Part shown: positions 16,500 to 25,935 of the stretch, piece by piece
Position numbering within the stretch: the stretch's first letter is position 1
How the letters are laid out: each line of letters begins with the position of its first letter
Assembly (NCBI RefSeq): GCF_900313025.1
Contig: NZ_OMPQ01000013.1
Coordinates: 124,001-188,000, forward strand
Direction: 5' to 3'
DNA: 64,000 nt
From: Pseudophaeobacter sp. EL27
GTDB lineage: Bacteria; Pseudomonadota; Alphaproteobacteria; Rhodobacterales; Rhodobacteraceae
The notes under the pieces: generated by a model
What the model saw: only the letters and a program-made list of their open reading frames with translations
Told to the model about the DNA's origin: nothing
The model's database searches: none
Translations under genes and position numbers: made by a program

Positions 16500-18119
16500 A
16501 TGACACAGACCCTTCGCGCCGCCGACGTCCTGGCCCGCCGCCTCTATGAGGCTGGCTGCCGCCATGCCTTTGGCATGCCCGGCGGCGAGGTGCTGACCCT
16601 GGTGGATGCGCTGGTCAAGGCGGGCATTCGTTTTCACCTGGCCAAACATGAAAACGCTGCCGGGTTTATGGGCGAAGGTGCGCACCACAGCGACGGCGCC
16701 CCGGTGATCCTGGTGGCCACGCTGGGGCCGGGTGCGCTCAACGGCGTCAATGTGGTCGCCAACGCGCATCAGGACCGGGTGCCGATGCTGGTTCTCACCG
16801 GCTGCGTTGATGCCGCCGAGGAGCAAAGCTACACCCATCAGGTGCTGGACCACCGCGCTGTGTTCTCGCCGATCACCAAGGCCACGTTTCGGCTCGACGC
16901 CGAGGCCCCAGATCTGATCGCCGACAAGGCCGTGGCCATCGCCACCCAGCCCCGCAATGGCCCGGTGCATATTGACGTGCCGATCTCAGTGGCAGATGCC
17001 TCGGCAAGGGATCGTGGATCTCGCCGCGCGCCTGCCGCGCTGACCCAGCCAGACAATGCCACACTGGCGCAGGCGCATTCCTGGCTTTCCGAAGCCCAGC
17101 GCCCAATTGCCGTCATCGGCCTCGACGCTCTGCAGGAAGAGGCCGCCCCCGAGATCAAAAGCTTCCTCGAGCAGCACCAGATCCCCTTTGTCACCACCTA
17201 TAAGGCCAAGGGTATTCTGCCGGAACTCCACCCGCTCTGTCTTGGCGCCGCCGGATTATCCCCGCTGGCAGACAAACATCTGCTGCCCCTGGTGCAACAA
17301 TCCGATCTGATCCTCGCCCTTGGCTATGACCCTATCGAGATGCGCCCCGGCTGGCGCAATATCTGGGATCCAACCCGGCAGCGGATGATCGACATAACTC
17401 CTGAGGCCAATAGCCATTACATGCATCAGGCCAGCCTGGCGCTGATCACCTCGCTGAAGCCAACGCTCGAGGCTCTGGCCCCCTCAGCAGAGACCGCAGA
17501 GCTGCCCAAATGGACCTGCGGCGCCTTGAAAAAAGCGCAAAATGCTCTGACCGCCGCCTTTCCCACCACGGATGACTGGGGGCCGGCCGGGGTGATTGCC
17601 CAATGCAGTGCCAGCCTGCCCGCCAATACTCTCGCCACGGCCGACAGCGGAGCGCATCGCATTTTGCTCAGCCAGATGTGGACCTGCCAAGAGCCCCGTC
17701 AGCTGATCCAGTCCTCCGGTCTGTGCACCATGGGCTGTGCTGTGCCCATGGCCATTGGACGCAAACTGGCCGAACCCGACCGCCCGGTGGTGAGCTTTTC
17801 CGGTGATGCCGGCTTTTTGATGGTTGCAGGCGATCTGGCCACCGCCGTCGAACTCGGCGTCGCGCCAATTTTTGTGGTCTTTGTCGACGCCAGCCTAGCC
17901 CTGATTGAGCTGAAACAGCGTGGCCGCCAGATGGCCAATGCCGGGGTTGATCTGGGCCGCCATGACTTTGCAGCCATTGGCCGCGCCTTTGGTGGCAATG
18001 GCGTAACGGTGCGTAACCGCGCTGAGCTGGACAAAGCCCTGCAAGAGGCCTTGGCCTCTGATCGGTTCACTGTCATTGCTGCCGAGATTGAACCCGGAGG
18101 ATATGATGGACGCATCTAA
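16500..18119 (+). CDS. Thiamine pyrophosphate-dependent enzyme, acetolactate synthase-like
   Basis: The 539-residue protein has the three-domain layout of the IlvB/oxalyl-CoA decarboxylase family. The catalytic Glu of the KHENAAGF segment is Glu51. The C-terminal cofactor motif is SGDAGF (Asp436), and the later position where most relatives have Asn-Asp reads FVDASLALI, that is Val-Asp. The reaction is therefore uncertain; it could be a decarboxylase or lyase acting on a 2-oxo acid or acyl-CoA. The stop overlaps the start of the next gene, a class III CoA-transferase, by 14 bases, so the two are coupled. A pairing of this kind recalls oxalyl-CoA decarboxylase/formyl-CoA transferase. The start has a poor ribosome site; a TTG lies five codons upstream. 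Confidence 0.8.
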   Translation: MTQTLRAADVLARRLYEAGCRHAFGMPGGEVLTLVDALVKAGIRFHLAKHENAAGFMGEGAHHSDGAPVILVATLGPGALNGVNVVANAHQDRVPMLVLTGCVDAAEEQSYTHQVLDHRAVFSPITKATFRLDAEAPDLIADKAVAIATQPRNGPVHIDVPISVADASARDRGSRRAPAALTQPDNATLAQAHSWLSEAQRPIAVIGLDALQEEAAPEIKSFLEQHQIPFVTTYKAKGILPELHPLCLGAAGLSPLADKHLLPLVQQSDLILALGYDPIEMRPGWRNIWDPTRQRMIDITPEANSHYMHQASLALITSLKPTLEALAPSAETAELPKWTCGALKKAQNALTAAFPTTDDWGPAGVIAQCSASLPANTLATADSGAHRILLSQMWTCQEPRQLIQSSGLCTMGCAVPMAIGRKLAEPDRPVVSFSGDAGFLMVAGDLATAVELGVAPIFVVFVDASLALIELKQRGRQMANAGVDLGRHDFAAIGRAFGGNGVTVRNRAELDKALQEALASDRFTVIAAEIEPGGYDGRI

Positions 18120-19335
18120 CGCATTGCCCAAGGGCTGGACCGCCGCTGACAGTCTCGGCCATGGCGCGCTCAAAGGCGTCAAGGTTCTGGATCTTTCCCG
18201 CATTCTGGCAGGCCCTACCTGTACCCAGTTGCTGGGCGACCTTGGCGCGACTGTGGTCAAGGTGGAAAACCCCAAGACCGGTGGCGATGATACCCGCCAA
18301 TGGGGGCCTCCCTATGTCACGGATGCCAATGGCGAACAGTCTGATCTATCCGCCTATTTCATGGCCGCCAACCGCAACAAACGCTCCATCGCACTGGATA
18401 TTGCCAGTCCCGAAGGTCAGGCCCAGATCCGTAGGCTTGCAGCAGAGGCCGATATTCTGGTGGAGAACTTCAAACCCGGCGGACTGGCCAAATACGGGCT
18501 GGACTATGCCAGCCTGCGCGCCGAGTTTCCGCAACTGATTTATTGCTCTATCTCCGGCTACGGTCAGACCGGCCCCAACAGCTCCAAACCCGGCTATGAT
18601 CTGATGGCCCAGGGCTATGGTGGCATCATGTCCCTGACTGGCGAGCCCGAGGGTCAGCCGGTAAAGGCCGGGGTTGGCATCGCCGATGTGATGTGCGGCA
18701 TGTATGCCACCATCGGCATTCTCGCCGCACTGCAACACAAGCAGAACACCGGCGAAGGTCAACAGATTGATCTGGCCCTGGTGGATGCCCAGGTGGCCTG
18801 GTTGATCAACGAGGGGGTCGCCTATCTCAATACCGGCAAAGTGCCCCAGCGGCGCGGTAATGAGCATCCCAGCATCGTGCCCTATGGTCTTTATGAGACT
18901 TCGGATGCTCATGTGATCCTGGCGGTGGGCAATGACAGCCAGTTCCGCCGCTTCATGGAATTCCTTGGCCTGGAGGGGCTGGCAGAGGATCCACGTTTTG
19001 CCACCAATCCGGCCCGGCTTGAATTCCGTGCGGCGCTGAATGACATTCTGATCCCGGCGCTCAAACGTTTTACCATGGATGTGGTCATCGCCGGCATGGA
19101 GGCCCGCAAAGTACCTGCCGGGCCGGTGCAGAGCCTGGACCGGGTCTTTGCCTCCGATCAAGTTGCAGCCCGCGACATGGCGATTGAAATGCAGTCGGGC
19201 GCCGGACCGGTGCAGCTGCTGGGCAACCCCTTGAACTTTTCCCGCACTCCAGTGACCTATCGCCATGCGCCCCCCCAATGTGGCAGCGCAACAGAAGAGA
19301 TTCTTCAGGCCGAAGATCCTTTTGCCGAGATCTGA
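18106..19335 (+). CDS. CaiB/BaiF family (class III) CoA-transferase
   Basis: Class III CoA-transferases move CoA between carboxylic acids through an aspartyl-CoA intermediate. This 409-residue protein starts with GVKVLDLSRILAGPTCTQLLGDLGATVVKVE, the family signature. Asp165 in GYDLMAQGYGG fits the catalytic aspartate. GGAGG lies 5 bases before the second of two adjacent ATGs (18106), which I choose. The substrate is not evident, but the overlap with the upstream TPP enzyme implies both act on the same acyl-CoA route. A strong terminator follows at 19404-19450, so these two genes form a closed operon or its end. Confidence 0.9.
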   Translation: MDASNALPKGWTAADSLGHGALKGVKVLDLSRILAGPTCTQLLGDLGATVVKVENPKTGGDDTRQWGPPYVTDANGEQSDLSAYFMAANRNKRSIALDIASPEGQAQIRRLAAEADILVENFKPGGLAKYGLDYASLRAEFPQLIYCSISGYGQTGPNSSKPGYDLMAQGYGGIMSLTGEPEGQPVKAGVGIADVMCGMYATIGILAALQHKQNTGEGQQIDLALVDAQVAWLINEGVAYLNTGKVPQRRGNEHPSIVPYGLYETSDAHVILAVGNDSQFRRFMEFLGLEGLAEDPRFATNPARLEFRAALNDILIPALKRFTMDVVIAGMEARKVPAGPVQSLDRVFASDQVAARDMAIEMQSGAGPVQLLGNPLNFSRTPVTYRHAPPQCGSATEEILQAEDPFAEI

Positions 19336-19403
19336 CACCCTACGAGCGTAGATCCCTCACTTCAGCCTCACCCTGCCGCCCAGGCCGGCCAGGCGAATGT
19401 TAC

Positions 19404-19450
19404 AAAACCCAGCAAGCATCCGCTCCCCCGGCGGGTGCTTGCTTGGTTTT
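19404..19450 (+). terminator. Rho-independent terminator after the CoA-transferase
   Basis: AGCAAGCATCCGC pairs with GCGGGTGCTTGCT through 13 bp with one G-T pair. Flanking AAAACC and GGTTTT extend the stem past one mismatch. TTTT follows on the plus strand and, by symmetry, on the minus strand. Confidence 0.8.
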
Positions 19451-19632
19451 ACCTCCACAAATCCTTAAAGACGCAAAAATCCGCCTGAAATGGCGGGGAA
19501 ATTCACTTCTTACCCCCAATCAACACACATCCATTCACCAAAACGCGAGCGACGTCGCGCGGGCCACTTGGCTGGTTTAATCTTTGGAGAACAACAGTGA
19601 TTTTGAGAACATAGGCAGAGATTGGACCCCCA

Positions 19633-20997
19633 ATGACGCAAGACATATTTGGACAAGACACCAGCCTCAGCTGCGCCGCCGCCCAGACAAGCTGGGATTC
19701 GGTGCAGATGGGGGTGCTGGCCCATGCTGCTGCCACCGCAGATCACCTGGGCGCCGTTCTTGCCGCTGCCCCTGACTTTGCCCTGGCCCAGGCCATCAAG
19801 GGGCTCTCGGTGCTGATGCTGGGCCGCTCCGAACTTCTGCCCATGGCACAAGACGCGCTCCGGGCCGCAAAGCTGGGTTATGAGGCGGCGCTGCCGCGTG
19901 AACGTAAATATGTCGACGCCCTTGAGGCCTGGCTGGCGGGGCGTCCCTCGCGTGCTGTGGTGCTGATGGAGCAGGTGCTGGATGTTGATCCCTGTGATGC
20001 CCTGGCGATGAAGCTCAGCCATGGTATCCGTTTCATCCTTGGCGATTGTACCGGTATGCGCGCCTCTGTCGAGCGGGTGATGCCCGCCTATGCCCCGGAT
20101 CACGCAGCCCGCGGCTATCTTTTGGGCTGTCATTCCTTTGCGCTGGAGGAAACCGGATCCTACGAGAAAGCAGGAATTGCCGGACGTCAGGCCCTGTGGA
20201 TGGCGCCAGATGATGCCTGGGGATTGCATGCTGTGGCCCATGTGCACGACATGACAGGCGATGCCGCCGCAGGCCTCAGCTGGCTGGAGGGGCGTGAAGC
20301 AGCCTGGGCCCATTGCAACAATTTCCGCTATCACGTCTGGTGGCATAAGGCCTTGATGCATCTGGATCTGGGCCAGATCGATCAGGCCTTGATGCTTTAT
20401 GATACCGAGGTGCGCAAAGACAAAACCGACGACTACCGCGATATTTCCAATGCCACCTCGCTGCTGATGCGGCTGGAGCTGGAAGGCGTCGCCGTCGGCA
20501 ATCGTTGGGAGGAGCTGTCTGAGCTCTGCGCCAATCGCACCGAAGATGGCAGTCTGATCTTTGCCGATCTGCACTATCTGCTGGCTCTGTCCGGACGCAA
20601 CCGCCAAGCGGAAACCCAGCAGCTGGTCCGCCGCATTCACACCGATGCCCGGACACGAGACACCGAAGCCCAGGAGCGCATGGCGACACCGGGCTGCGAT
20701 GCCGCCAATGGGCTGGAGGCCTTTGGCGATGGCAACTATGCCCAGGCCTTTACCCACCTGTCCCGCGCCCGTGGCACCATGCAGCTGGCCGGGGGCAGCC
20801 ATGCCCAGCGCGATGTCTTTGAACGCATGACAATTGATGCGGGGCTGCGCGCCGGGGAATTTGACGCGGTCGAGGTCATTCTGGACGATCGCCGCGCCAA
20901 ACGCGCCGGCGGCGAAGACAATTATGCCCTGGCGCGTCGGCAACTCATCGCCGCTGGTCGAGACGGGCTTGACGTCCAGAGTATGCCAGCAGAATAA
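19633..20997 (+). CDS. TTC38-family tetratricopeptide-repeat protein
   Basis: The 454-residue protein is built of helical repeats with Ala/Leu-rich TPR-like spacing and carries the signature region HAVAHVHDMTGDAAAGLSWL followed by FRYHVWWHKALMHLD, typical of the TTC38 family found in bacteria and animals. It has no signal peptide or membrane segment, so it should be cytoplasmic. Function is not established. The cluster of conserved histidines (HAVAHVHD, HVWWHK) is notable for a TPR protein and could bind metal or a ligand. It lies 82 bases upstream of opgC in the same direction, so co-transcription with the glucan genes is possible but not shown. Confidence 0.8.
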   Translation: MTQDIFGQDTSLSCAAAQTSWDSVQMGVLAHAAATADHLGAVLAAAPDFALAQAIKGLSVLMLGRSELLPMAQDALRAAKLGYEAALPRERKYVDALEAWLAGRPSRAVVLMEQVLDVDPCDALAMKLSHGIRFILGDCTGMRASVERVMPAYAPDHAARGYLLGCHSFALEETGSYEKAGIAGRQALWMAPDDAWGLHAVAHVHDMTGDAAAGLSWLEGREAAWAHCNNFRYHVWWHKALMHLDLGQIDQALMLYDTEVRKDKTDDYRDISNATSLLMRLELEGVAVGNRWEELSELCANRTEDGSLIFADLHYLLALSGRNRQAETQQLVRRIHTDARTRDTEAQERMATPGCDAANGLEAFGDGNYAQAFTHLSRARGTMQLAGGSHAQRDVFERMTIDAGLRAGEFDAVEVILDDRRAKRAGGEDNYALARRQLIAAGRDGLDVQSMPAE

Positions 20998-21079
20998 GCC
21001 ACAAATTCAATGGGGTGCGCACCCCGCTCTGCGCATCCATCGTACCTGTTCAAGATAGATCTGTAAGGATAAACCACCC

Positions 21080-22360
21080 ATGGCGGAAGTTTCGCCCTTT
21101 CCATCCCAAAAACAAGATCCGGGGCCAGCGGCCAACCGGACGGTTTCTCCTGGTGACATGGACCACATCAAAGCCGCAGCCCCGCGGGTGCGCGACCCCC
21201 GGCTCGATTTCTACCGGGGCATCGCCATGTTCATCATTCTGGTGGCGCATATCCCGGGCAATCGCTGGACCGGCTGGATCCCGGCGCGCTTTGGCTTTTC
21301 AGATGCGACCGAGATCTTTGTCTTCTGCTCCGGCATGGCCTCGGCGATTGCCTTTGGCGGATCCTACGCAAAACAGGGCTGGGCCCTGGGCTCGGCGCGG
21401 GTGGTATTTCGTTGCTGGCAGGTATTCTGGGCCCATATCGGGCTGTTCTTCTTTGTCGCCATGACCATGGCGGCGCTGGACACCTATGGTGCCTTTGACA
21501 AGACCTATATCAACTCACTGAACCTGCAGCATTTCTTCAACAATCCAGCGCCCAATCTGGTGGGGCTGTTCACCCTGACCTATGTGCCGAACTATTTTGA
21601 CATCCTGCCGATGTATCTGGTGGTGCTGGCCCTGATGCCGCTGATGATGGGCGTTGAACGCATAGGTGTCTGGGCCGTGGCGCTCACCTCCGGGCTGATC
21701 TGGCTTGCCGCCAATCCCTATCTGATCGGGCTTGGCCCTGATGGCGCCTCGCTGCCGGCTGAGCCCTGGTCCGAACGGGAGTGGTTCTTCAACCCCTTTG
21801 GTTGGCAATTGCTGTTCTTTACTGGCTTTGCCTTCATGAAGGGCTGGCTGCCCAGGCCACCAGTCTCGGTCACTCTGGCGATCCTGGCTGCTGCCTTTCT
21901 GATTCTTTCGGCGCCCTTTGGCTCCTGGAAGGTCTATCTCTGGGTCAAGGCCGCCAGCCCTGATCTGGCCGAGGCAATCCGCCCGGTTTGGAAACTGACC
22001 GATGAGTGGCGCGAAAAGAGTGATTTTGGCCTGCTGCGCTATGCCCATTTCCTGTCTCTGGCCTATCTAGCTTGGCTGATTGCCGGGACCGGCGGCAAAC
22101 GCCTGATCGCCTCGGGCCATTCGCTGGGCGCCCGCATCTGGGCAAAGCTGCTCACGATTATCACCAAGGTCGGCCAGCAAAGCCTTGCGGTCTTTGTGTT
22201 TTCCATGGCGCTGGCCCGGCTGATCGGCTTTACTCTGGACCAGACAGAGCGCGGTATCGCGATCACCGCCCTGGCCAATCTGGTAGGGTTTGCCCTGATC
22301 ATCGGTTGTGCCTATGGCGCGGGCTGGTTCAAATCCCACCCCTGGAGGGCCAAACGATGA
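21080..22360 (+). CDS. opgC: OpgC, membrane acyltransferase for periplasmic glucans
   Basis: OpgC-type proteins add succinyl groups to osmoregulated periplasmic glucans. The 426-residue protein has about ten hydrophobic segments after a short cytoplasmic tail. The RDPRLDFYRGIAMFIILVAHI start of the first helix, with the conserved Arg-Asp and His, and the FSDATEIFVFCSGM stretch are typical of the family. AAGGA lies upstream of the ATG. The stop overlaps the opgG start (ATGA), so C, G and H are one operon. The acyl donor cannot be read from sequence. Confidence 0.9.
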   Translation: MAEVSPFPSQKQDPGPAANRTVSPGDMDHIKAAAPRVRDPRLDFYRGIAMFIILVAHIPGNRWTGWIPARFGFSDATEIFVFCSGMASAIAFGGSYAKQGWALGSARVVFRCWQVFWAHIGLFFFVAMTMAALDTYGAFDKTYINSLNLQHFFNNPAPNLVGLFTLTYVPNYFDILPMYLVVLALMPLMMGVERIGVWAVALTSGLIWLAANPYLIGLGPDGASLPAEPWSEREWFFNPFGWQLLFFTGFAFMKGWLPRPPVSVTLAILAAAFLILSAPFGSWKVYLWVKAASPDLAEAIRPVWKLTDEWREKSDFGLLRYAHFLSLAYLAWLIAGTGGKRLIASGHSLGARIWAKLLTIITKVGQQSLAVFVFSMALARLIGFTLDQTERGIAITALANLVGFALIIGCAYGAGWFKSHPWRAKR

Positions 22361-23865
22361 ACCGCCGTGCCTTCCTCACTGCTGCACTCTCCTCCACGAT
22401 GCTCAGCAGCTTGCCCGCCTTTGCAACCGATGCCGTGAAACCCGAGCCCTTTAGCCACGATCAAGTGGTGGCGCGCGCGCGGGCTTTGGCCGCCGAAGAC
22501 TACGTCCCGCGTACAGAAGTACCACAGGACTGGCTCGATCTGTCTTATGATCAGTACAAGGCCCATCGGTTCCGCACCAAGGATGCGATCTGGTCCAAGA
22601 GTGACAGCAGCTACAATGTCGATCTGTTCTTGCCGGGGCTATACTTCCGCCATACGGTACAGGTGAACACCGTGCAGGCAGGCATGACGCGACCCTTTGG
22701 CTTTGACATGTCGCTGTTTGATCGTGGTGAGATTGCACCGCCGCTCAGCACCACAGGCGCGCTTGGCTATAGCGGTTTGCGGTTGCGTACCCAGCTGGAC
22801 CAGCCCGGCAAAAAGACCGAGTTCTGCGTCTTTCAGGGTGCCAGCTATTTCCGTGCCATTGGGGTTGGTCAGGCCTATGGCCTGTCTGCCCGCGGCCTGG
22901 CATTGAAGACTGGCGACCCCATGGGGGAGGAATTCCCCGACTTTATCGAATTCTGGCTGGAGGCCCCCGGCCCCGAGCAACGCAGCATGGTGGTGCATGC
23001 GCTGATGGATTCGCCCTCCGTCACCGGCGCCTATCGCTTTACTGTCACCCCCGGTGCCACCACGGTGATGGATGTCGAGGCACGCCTTTTCCCGCGCGAG
23101 GATCTGGACCATGCCGGTCTGGCGCCACTCACCTCGATGTTCCTGTTTGACCGCACCAACCGCAATCGCTTTGATGATTTCCGCCCCAATGTACACGACA
23201 GTGACGGGCTATTGATCAAGAACGGCAACGGAGAGGTGCTCTGGCGTCCCCTGGCCAACCCCACCCATCTACAAATCTCCTCCTTTATGGATGAAAACCC
23301 CCGTGGTTTTGGCCTGATGCAGCGATCGCGCGCTTTGCAGGATTTCGAAGACTTTGAGGCCAATTACCACCGCCGCCCCAGTCTCTGGGTTGAGCCGCGT
23401 GGCGATTGGGGCAAAGGCGCCGTGACCCTGGTGGAAATCCCGGCAGATAAAGAGATCTACGACAATATCGTCGCCTATTGGCGCCCTCGTGACAGCGTCC
23501 CTGCCGGATCAGAGCTGCCGCTCTCCTATCGGCTCAGCTGGGGCACGGACCCGCAGATGGATCTGGCGCGGGTGATAGATACTGCCGCTGGCGCCCGCAT
23601 CTTTGGTGAGCCGGGCCGTTTGATGACCGTGGATTTTGAAGCCCATCCCCTGCTGGAAGGCGATCCTGAGGATTTTGAAGTGCATCTCTCCTCGCCCCAT
23701 GTGGAGACCAGCGAGGGTGTGTTGCAACGCAACCCTGCCACCGGGGGCTTGCGGCTGGCCTTCAGCTTTGCCCCCAATGCCGAAAACCATGTGGAACTGC
23801 GCCTGCAGCTGCGCCGGGATGGCCAAGCAGCCAGCGAAGTCTGGCTCTATCGGTGGACCGCATGA
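22357..23865 (+). CDS. opgG: OpgG/OpgD, periplasmic glucan biosynthesis protein
   Basis: OpgG acts in the periplasm on the backbone of the beta-glucan made by OpgH. The 502-residue protein starts MNRRAFLTAALSSTMLSSLPAFA, a Tat-like signal. The RTKDAIWSKSDSSYNVDLFLPGLYF and GASYFRAIG segments are hallmarks of the MdoG family. GGAGG lies 7-8 bases before the ATG and the start overlaps the opgC stop. OpgG and OpgD are close paralogues; the Tat-like signal leans towards an OpgD-type protein, the operon position towards OpgG. Confidence 0.92.
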   Translation: MNRRAFLTAALSSTMLSSLPAFATDAVKPEPFSHDQVVARARALAAEDYVPRTEVPQDWLDLSYDQYKAHRFRTKDAIWSKSDSSYNVDLFLPGLYFRHTVQVNTVQAGMTRPFGFDMSLFDRGEIAPPLSTTGALGYSGLRLRTQLDQPGKKTEFCVFQGASYFRAIGVGQAYGLSARGLALKTGDPMGEEFPDFIEFWLEAPGPEQRSMVVHALMDSPSVTGAYRFTVTPGATTVMDVEARLFPREDLDHAGLAPLTSMFLFDRTNRNRFDDFRPNVHDSDGLLIKNGNGEVLWRPLANPTHLQISSFMDENPRGFGLMQRSRALQDFEDFEANYHRRPSLWVEPRGDWGKGAVTLVEIPADKEIYDNIVAYWRPRDSVPAGSELPLSYRLSWGTDPQMDLARVIDTAAGARIFGEPGRLMTVDFEAHPLLEGDPEDFEVHLSSPHVETSEGVLQRNPATGGLRLAFSFAPNAENHVELRLQLRRDGQAASEVWLYRWTA

Positions 23866-25763
23866 CGGATCAGGTTTTGACCACTCCCCCCTTGGCTGCT
23901 GAGCCTCTGATGCCACCCTTGCAGCCACTGGCGATGCCAGAGCAGGATTTCACCGCGCCTTTTCGCGATGAAAATGCACCCGAGTTTGAGCCACCGCAGC
24001 ATCTGGCCCTCTGGCGGTTGCTGGCCTTCTCGCCTGCGATGCTGGCCACTGCTGCGCTCACCTGGGTGATGCAGGGCTGGTTTGCCAAAGGCGGCTTTAT
24101 GGCGCTGGAGCTGGTCTTGCTGGCGCTGATTGCCTTCAACTTCTTCTGGATCTGCTTTTCAGTTTCTACCGTGCTCTTGGGGCTGTTTTCGCTGTCCAAA
24201 CGCGACCGCAGCCGCCCCGGTGGCAAGCCAGCTGCGATGCGGGTCGCTCTGCTGGTGCCTGTCTATAACGAGACCCCCTGGTATGTGCTGGGCAATGTGC
24301 AATCGATGCTGGAAGAGCTGCAGCAACGCGGCGGGCAGCATAGCTATGATATGTTTGTGCTCTCCGATACCCGCGATGAGGCCCTTGCCGAACAGGAACG
24401 TCTCAGCATTGAGGCCCTGCGCGCTGACCTGCCTGCGGGCATGGCGCTCTATTATCGTCGTCGCGCTGAGAACACCCATCGAAAGGTGGGCAATATCAGC
24501 GACTGGCTGCGCCGCTGGGGAGCTGGATATGAGGCCATGCTGGTTCTGGATGCCGACAGCCTGATGACCGGGCGGGCCGTTGCGCGGCTGAGCGATGCCC
24601 TGTCGCGGGATCCCAGTGCAGGTCTGATCCAGAGCTTCCCGCAACTCATTGGGGCGCAATCCATCTTTGGCCGCATGCAGCAGTTTGCCAATGGCGTCTA
24701 TGGCCTGGCCCTGGCCGAGGGCCTGGCGCGCTGGACCGGGCATGAGGGCAACTACTGGGGCCATAATGCCATCATGCGCACCCAGGCTTTTGCCGCCTGT
24801 GCCGGGCTGCCGCTGCTGCGCTCGCGACTGACGGGTCGTGACAAGCTGATCATGAGCCATGATTTTGTCGAGGCAGGCCTGCTGCGCCGCGCCGGATGGC
24901 GGGTGCGGTTTCTGCCGCGTCTTGGCGGCTCTTTTGAAGAAACCCCACCGACTTTGATTGATCATATCCTGCGCGATCGGCGCTGGTGTCAGGGCAATCT
25001 GCAACATCTGAAGCTGCTGGGGGCCCGCGGCTTTTTTGCCATCTCGCGCTTTCACCTGCTGCATGGGGCCATTGGCTATCTGATGGCGCCGATCTGGTTT
25101 GCCCTTCTGGTGATCTGGGCGCTGATTGGCCGTGGCGAAGAAAGCTCGGTGATCCATTATTTCAGCGCCGCCAACCCCTCGCGTCCCTCTTGGCCCGATA
25201 TGTCGGAACCGCGCCATGTGCTGGTAATCTTGCTGATCTACGCCATGTTGCTGGCCCCCAAGCTGCTGGCGGTCCTGGCGTTGGCAGTCACCAATGGGCG
25301 ATTGTCGGACTATGGCGGCCCCGCCCGTTTTGCCGCTTCCGTGGTGGTCGAGATCCTGCTGGCGGTGCTCTATGCGCCGATCCTTATGGTGCAGCAGATG
25401 ATTGCAGTGTTCCGCACCACCTTTGGCCTGCAACGTGGCTGGTCCCCCCAGGCCCGTGAGGGCGGGCGCTATGGGCTGGGCACATTGCTCAGCTGCCACG
25501 CGCTTGAAACCCTCAGCGGTCTGGCGCTCTGGGGCGGTATTGTCGGCGGGTTGGTCTCACTCTGGCTGGTGCCGATTGCCCTGTCTTTGGTGCTGGCGGT
25601 GCCACTCTCAGCGCTGTCAGGTCGACGCGCTGGCAACTCCAAAACCGGCTGGATGGCCACCCCTGTGGTCACATCGGAACCGGCGATAACCCAGGCCGCC
25701 GGGCGCTACCGCGCGCAGCTGAAACGGTACCTGGATGGCGCCAGTCGGCATCCCGCAGAATAA
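23862..25763 (+). CDS. opgH: OpgH, glucans biosynthesis glucosyltransferase
   Basis: OpgH is the inner-membrane family 2 glycosyltransferase that makes and exports the linear beta-1,2-glucan backbone from UDP-glucose. At 633 residues it is shorter than the E. coli enzyme but usual for Rhodobacterales. Two N-terminal membrane helices (about 50-110) precede the catalytic domain: VPVYNETP, FVLSDTRDE, the DAD motif in LVLDADSLMTG, and the QxxRW-type RDRRWCQGN. Several C-terminal helices follow. ATGA overlap with opgG. Two hairpins lie past its stop. Confidence 0.93.
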   Translation: MTDQVLTTPPLAAEPLMPPLQPLAMPEQDFTAPFRDENAPEFEPPQHLALWRLLAFSPAMLATAALTWVMQGWFAKGGFMALELVLLALIAFNFFWICFSVSTVLLGLFSLSKRDRSRPGGKPAAMRVALLVPVYNETPWYVLGNVQSMLEELQQRGGQHSYDMFVLSDTRDEALAEQERLSIEALRADLPAGMALYYRRRAENTHRKVGNISDWLRRWGAGYEAMLVLDADSLMTGRAVARLSDALSRDPSAGLIQSFPQLIGAQSIFGRMQQFANGVYGLALAEGLARWTGHEGNYWGHNAIMRTQAFAACAGLPLLRSRLTGRDKLIMSHDFVEAGLLRRAGWRVRFLPRLGGSFEETPPTLIDHILRDRRWCQGNLQHLKLLGARGFFAISRFHLLHGAIGYLMAPIWFALLVIWALIGRGEESSVIHYFSAANPSRPSWPDMSEPRHVLVILLIYAMLLAPKLLAVLALAVTNGRLSDYGGPARFAASVVVEILLAVLYAPILMVQQMIAVFRTTFGLQRGWSPQAREGGRYGLGTLLSCHALETLSGLALWGGIVGGLVSLWLVPIALSLVLAVPLSALSGRRAGNSKTGWMATPVVTSEPAITQAAGRYRAQLKRYLDGASRHPAE

Positions 25764-25820
25764 CACAGACCTGCCTGCAACCTCTGCGAACGGGCACTTC
25801 GGTCAAAATCAAGCGCAACC

Positions 25821-25892
25821 GCATCCACCGCCCCATGGGCGGCGGATGCCCGGCCCAAGGCTTTGCCTCTCATCTCGCGATGAGAGGCAAAG
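25821..25892. terminator. Tandem hairpins between convergent opgH and the esterase gene
   Basis: Hairpin 1 (25821-25849): GCATCC-A-CCGCCC / GGGCGG-C-GGATGC with a 3-base loop. Hairpin 2 (25861-25892): a perfect 14-bp stem, CTTTGCCTCTCATC and its complement, with loop TCGC. No long T-run follows hairpin 2 (plus strand continues GCGCGGGAG). They probably block read-through between the converging genes. Confidence 0.6.
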
Positions 25893-25935
25893 GCGCGGGA
25901 GCCTCCCCCTCTTTGTCTTAAACCAAACGCCTGCG

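Noticed and set aside
19510-20943. A 477-codon minus-strand open frame opposite the TTC38-like gene
   Set aside because: Antisense shadow; low-complexity Gly/His/Gln-rich translation with no recognisable fold.
24159-25499. A 446-codon minus-strand open frame opposite opgH
   Set aside because: Antisense shadow of a well-defined glycosyltransferase gene.
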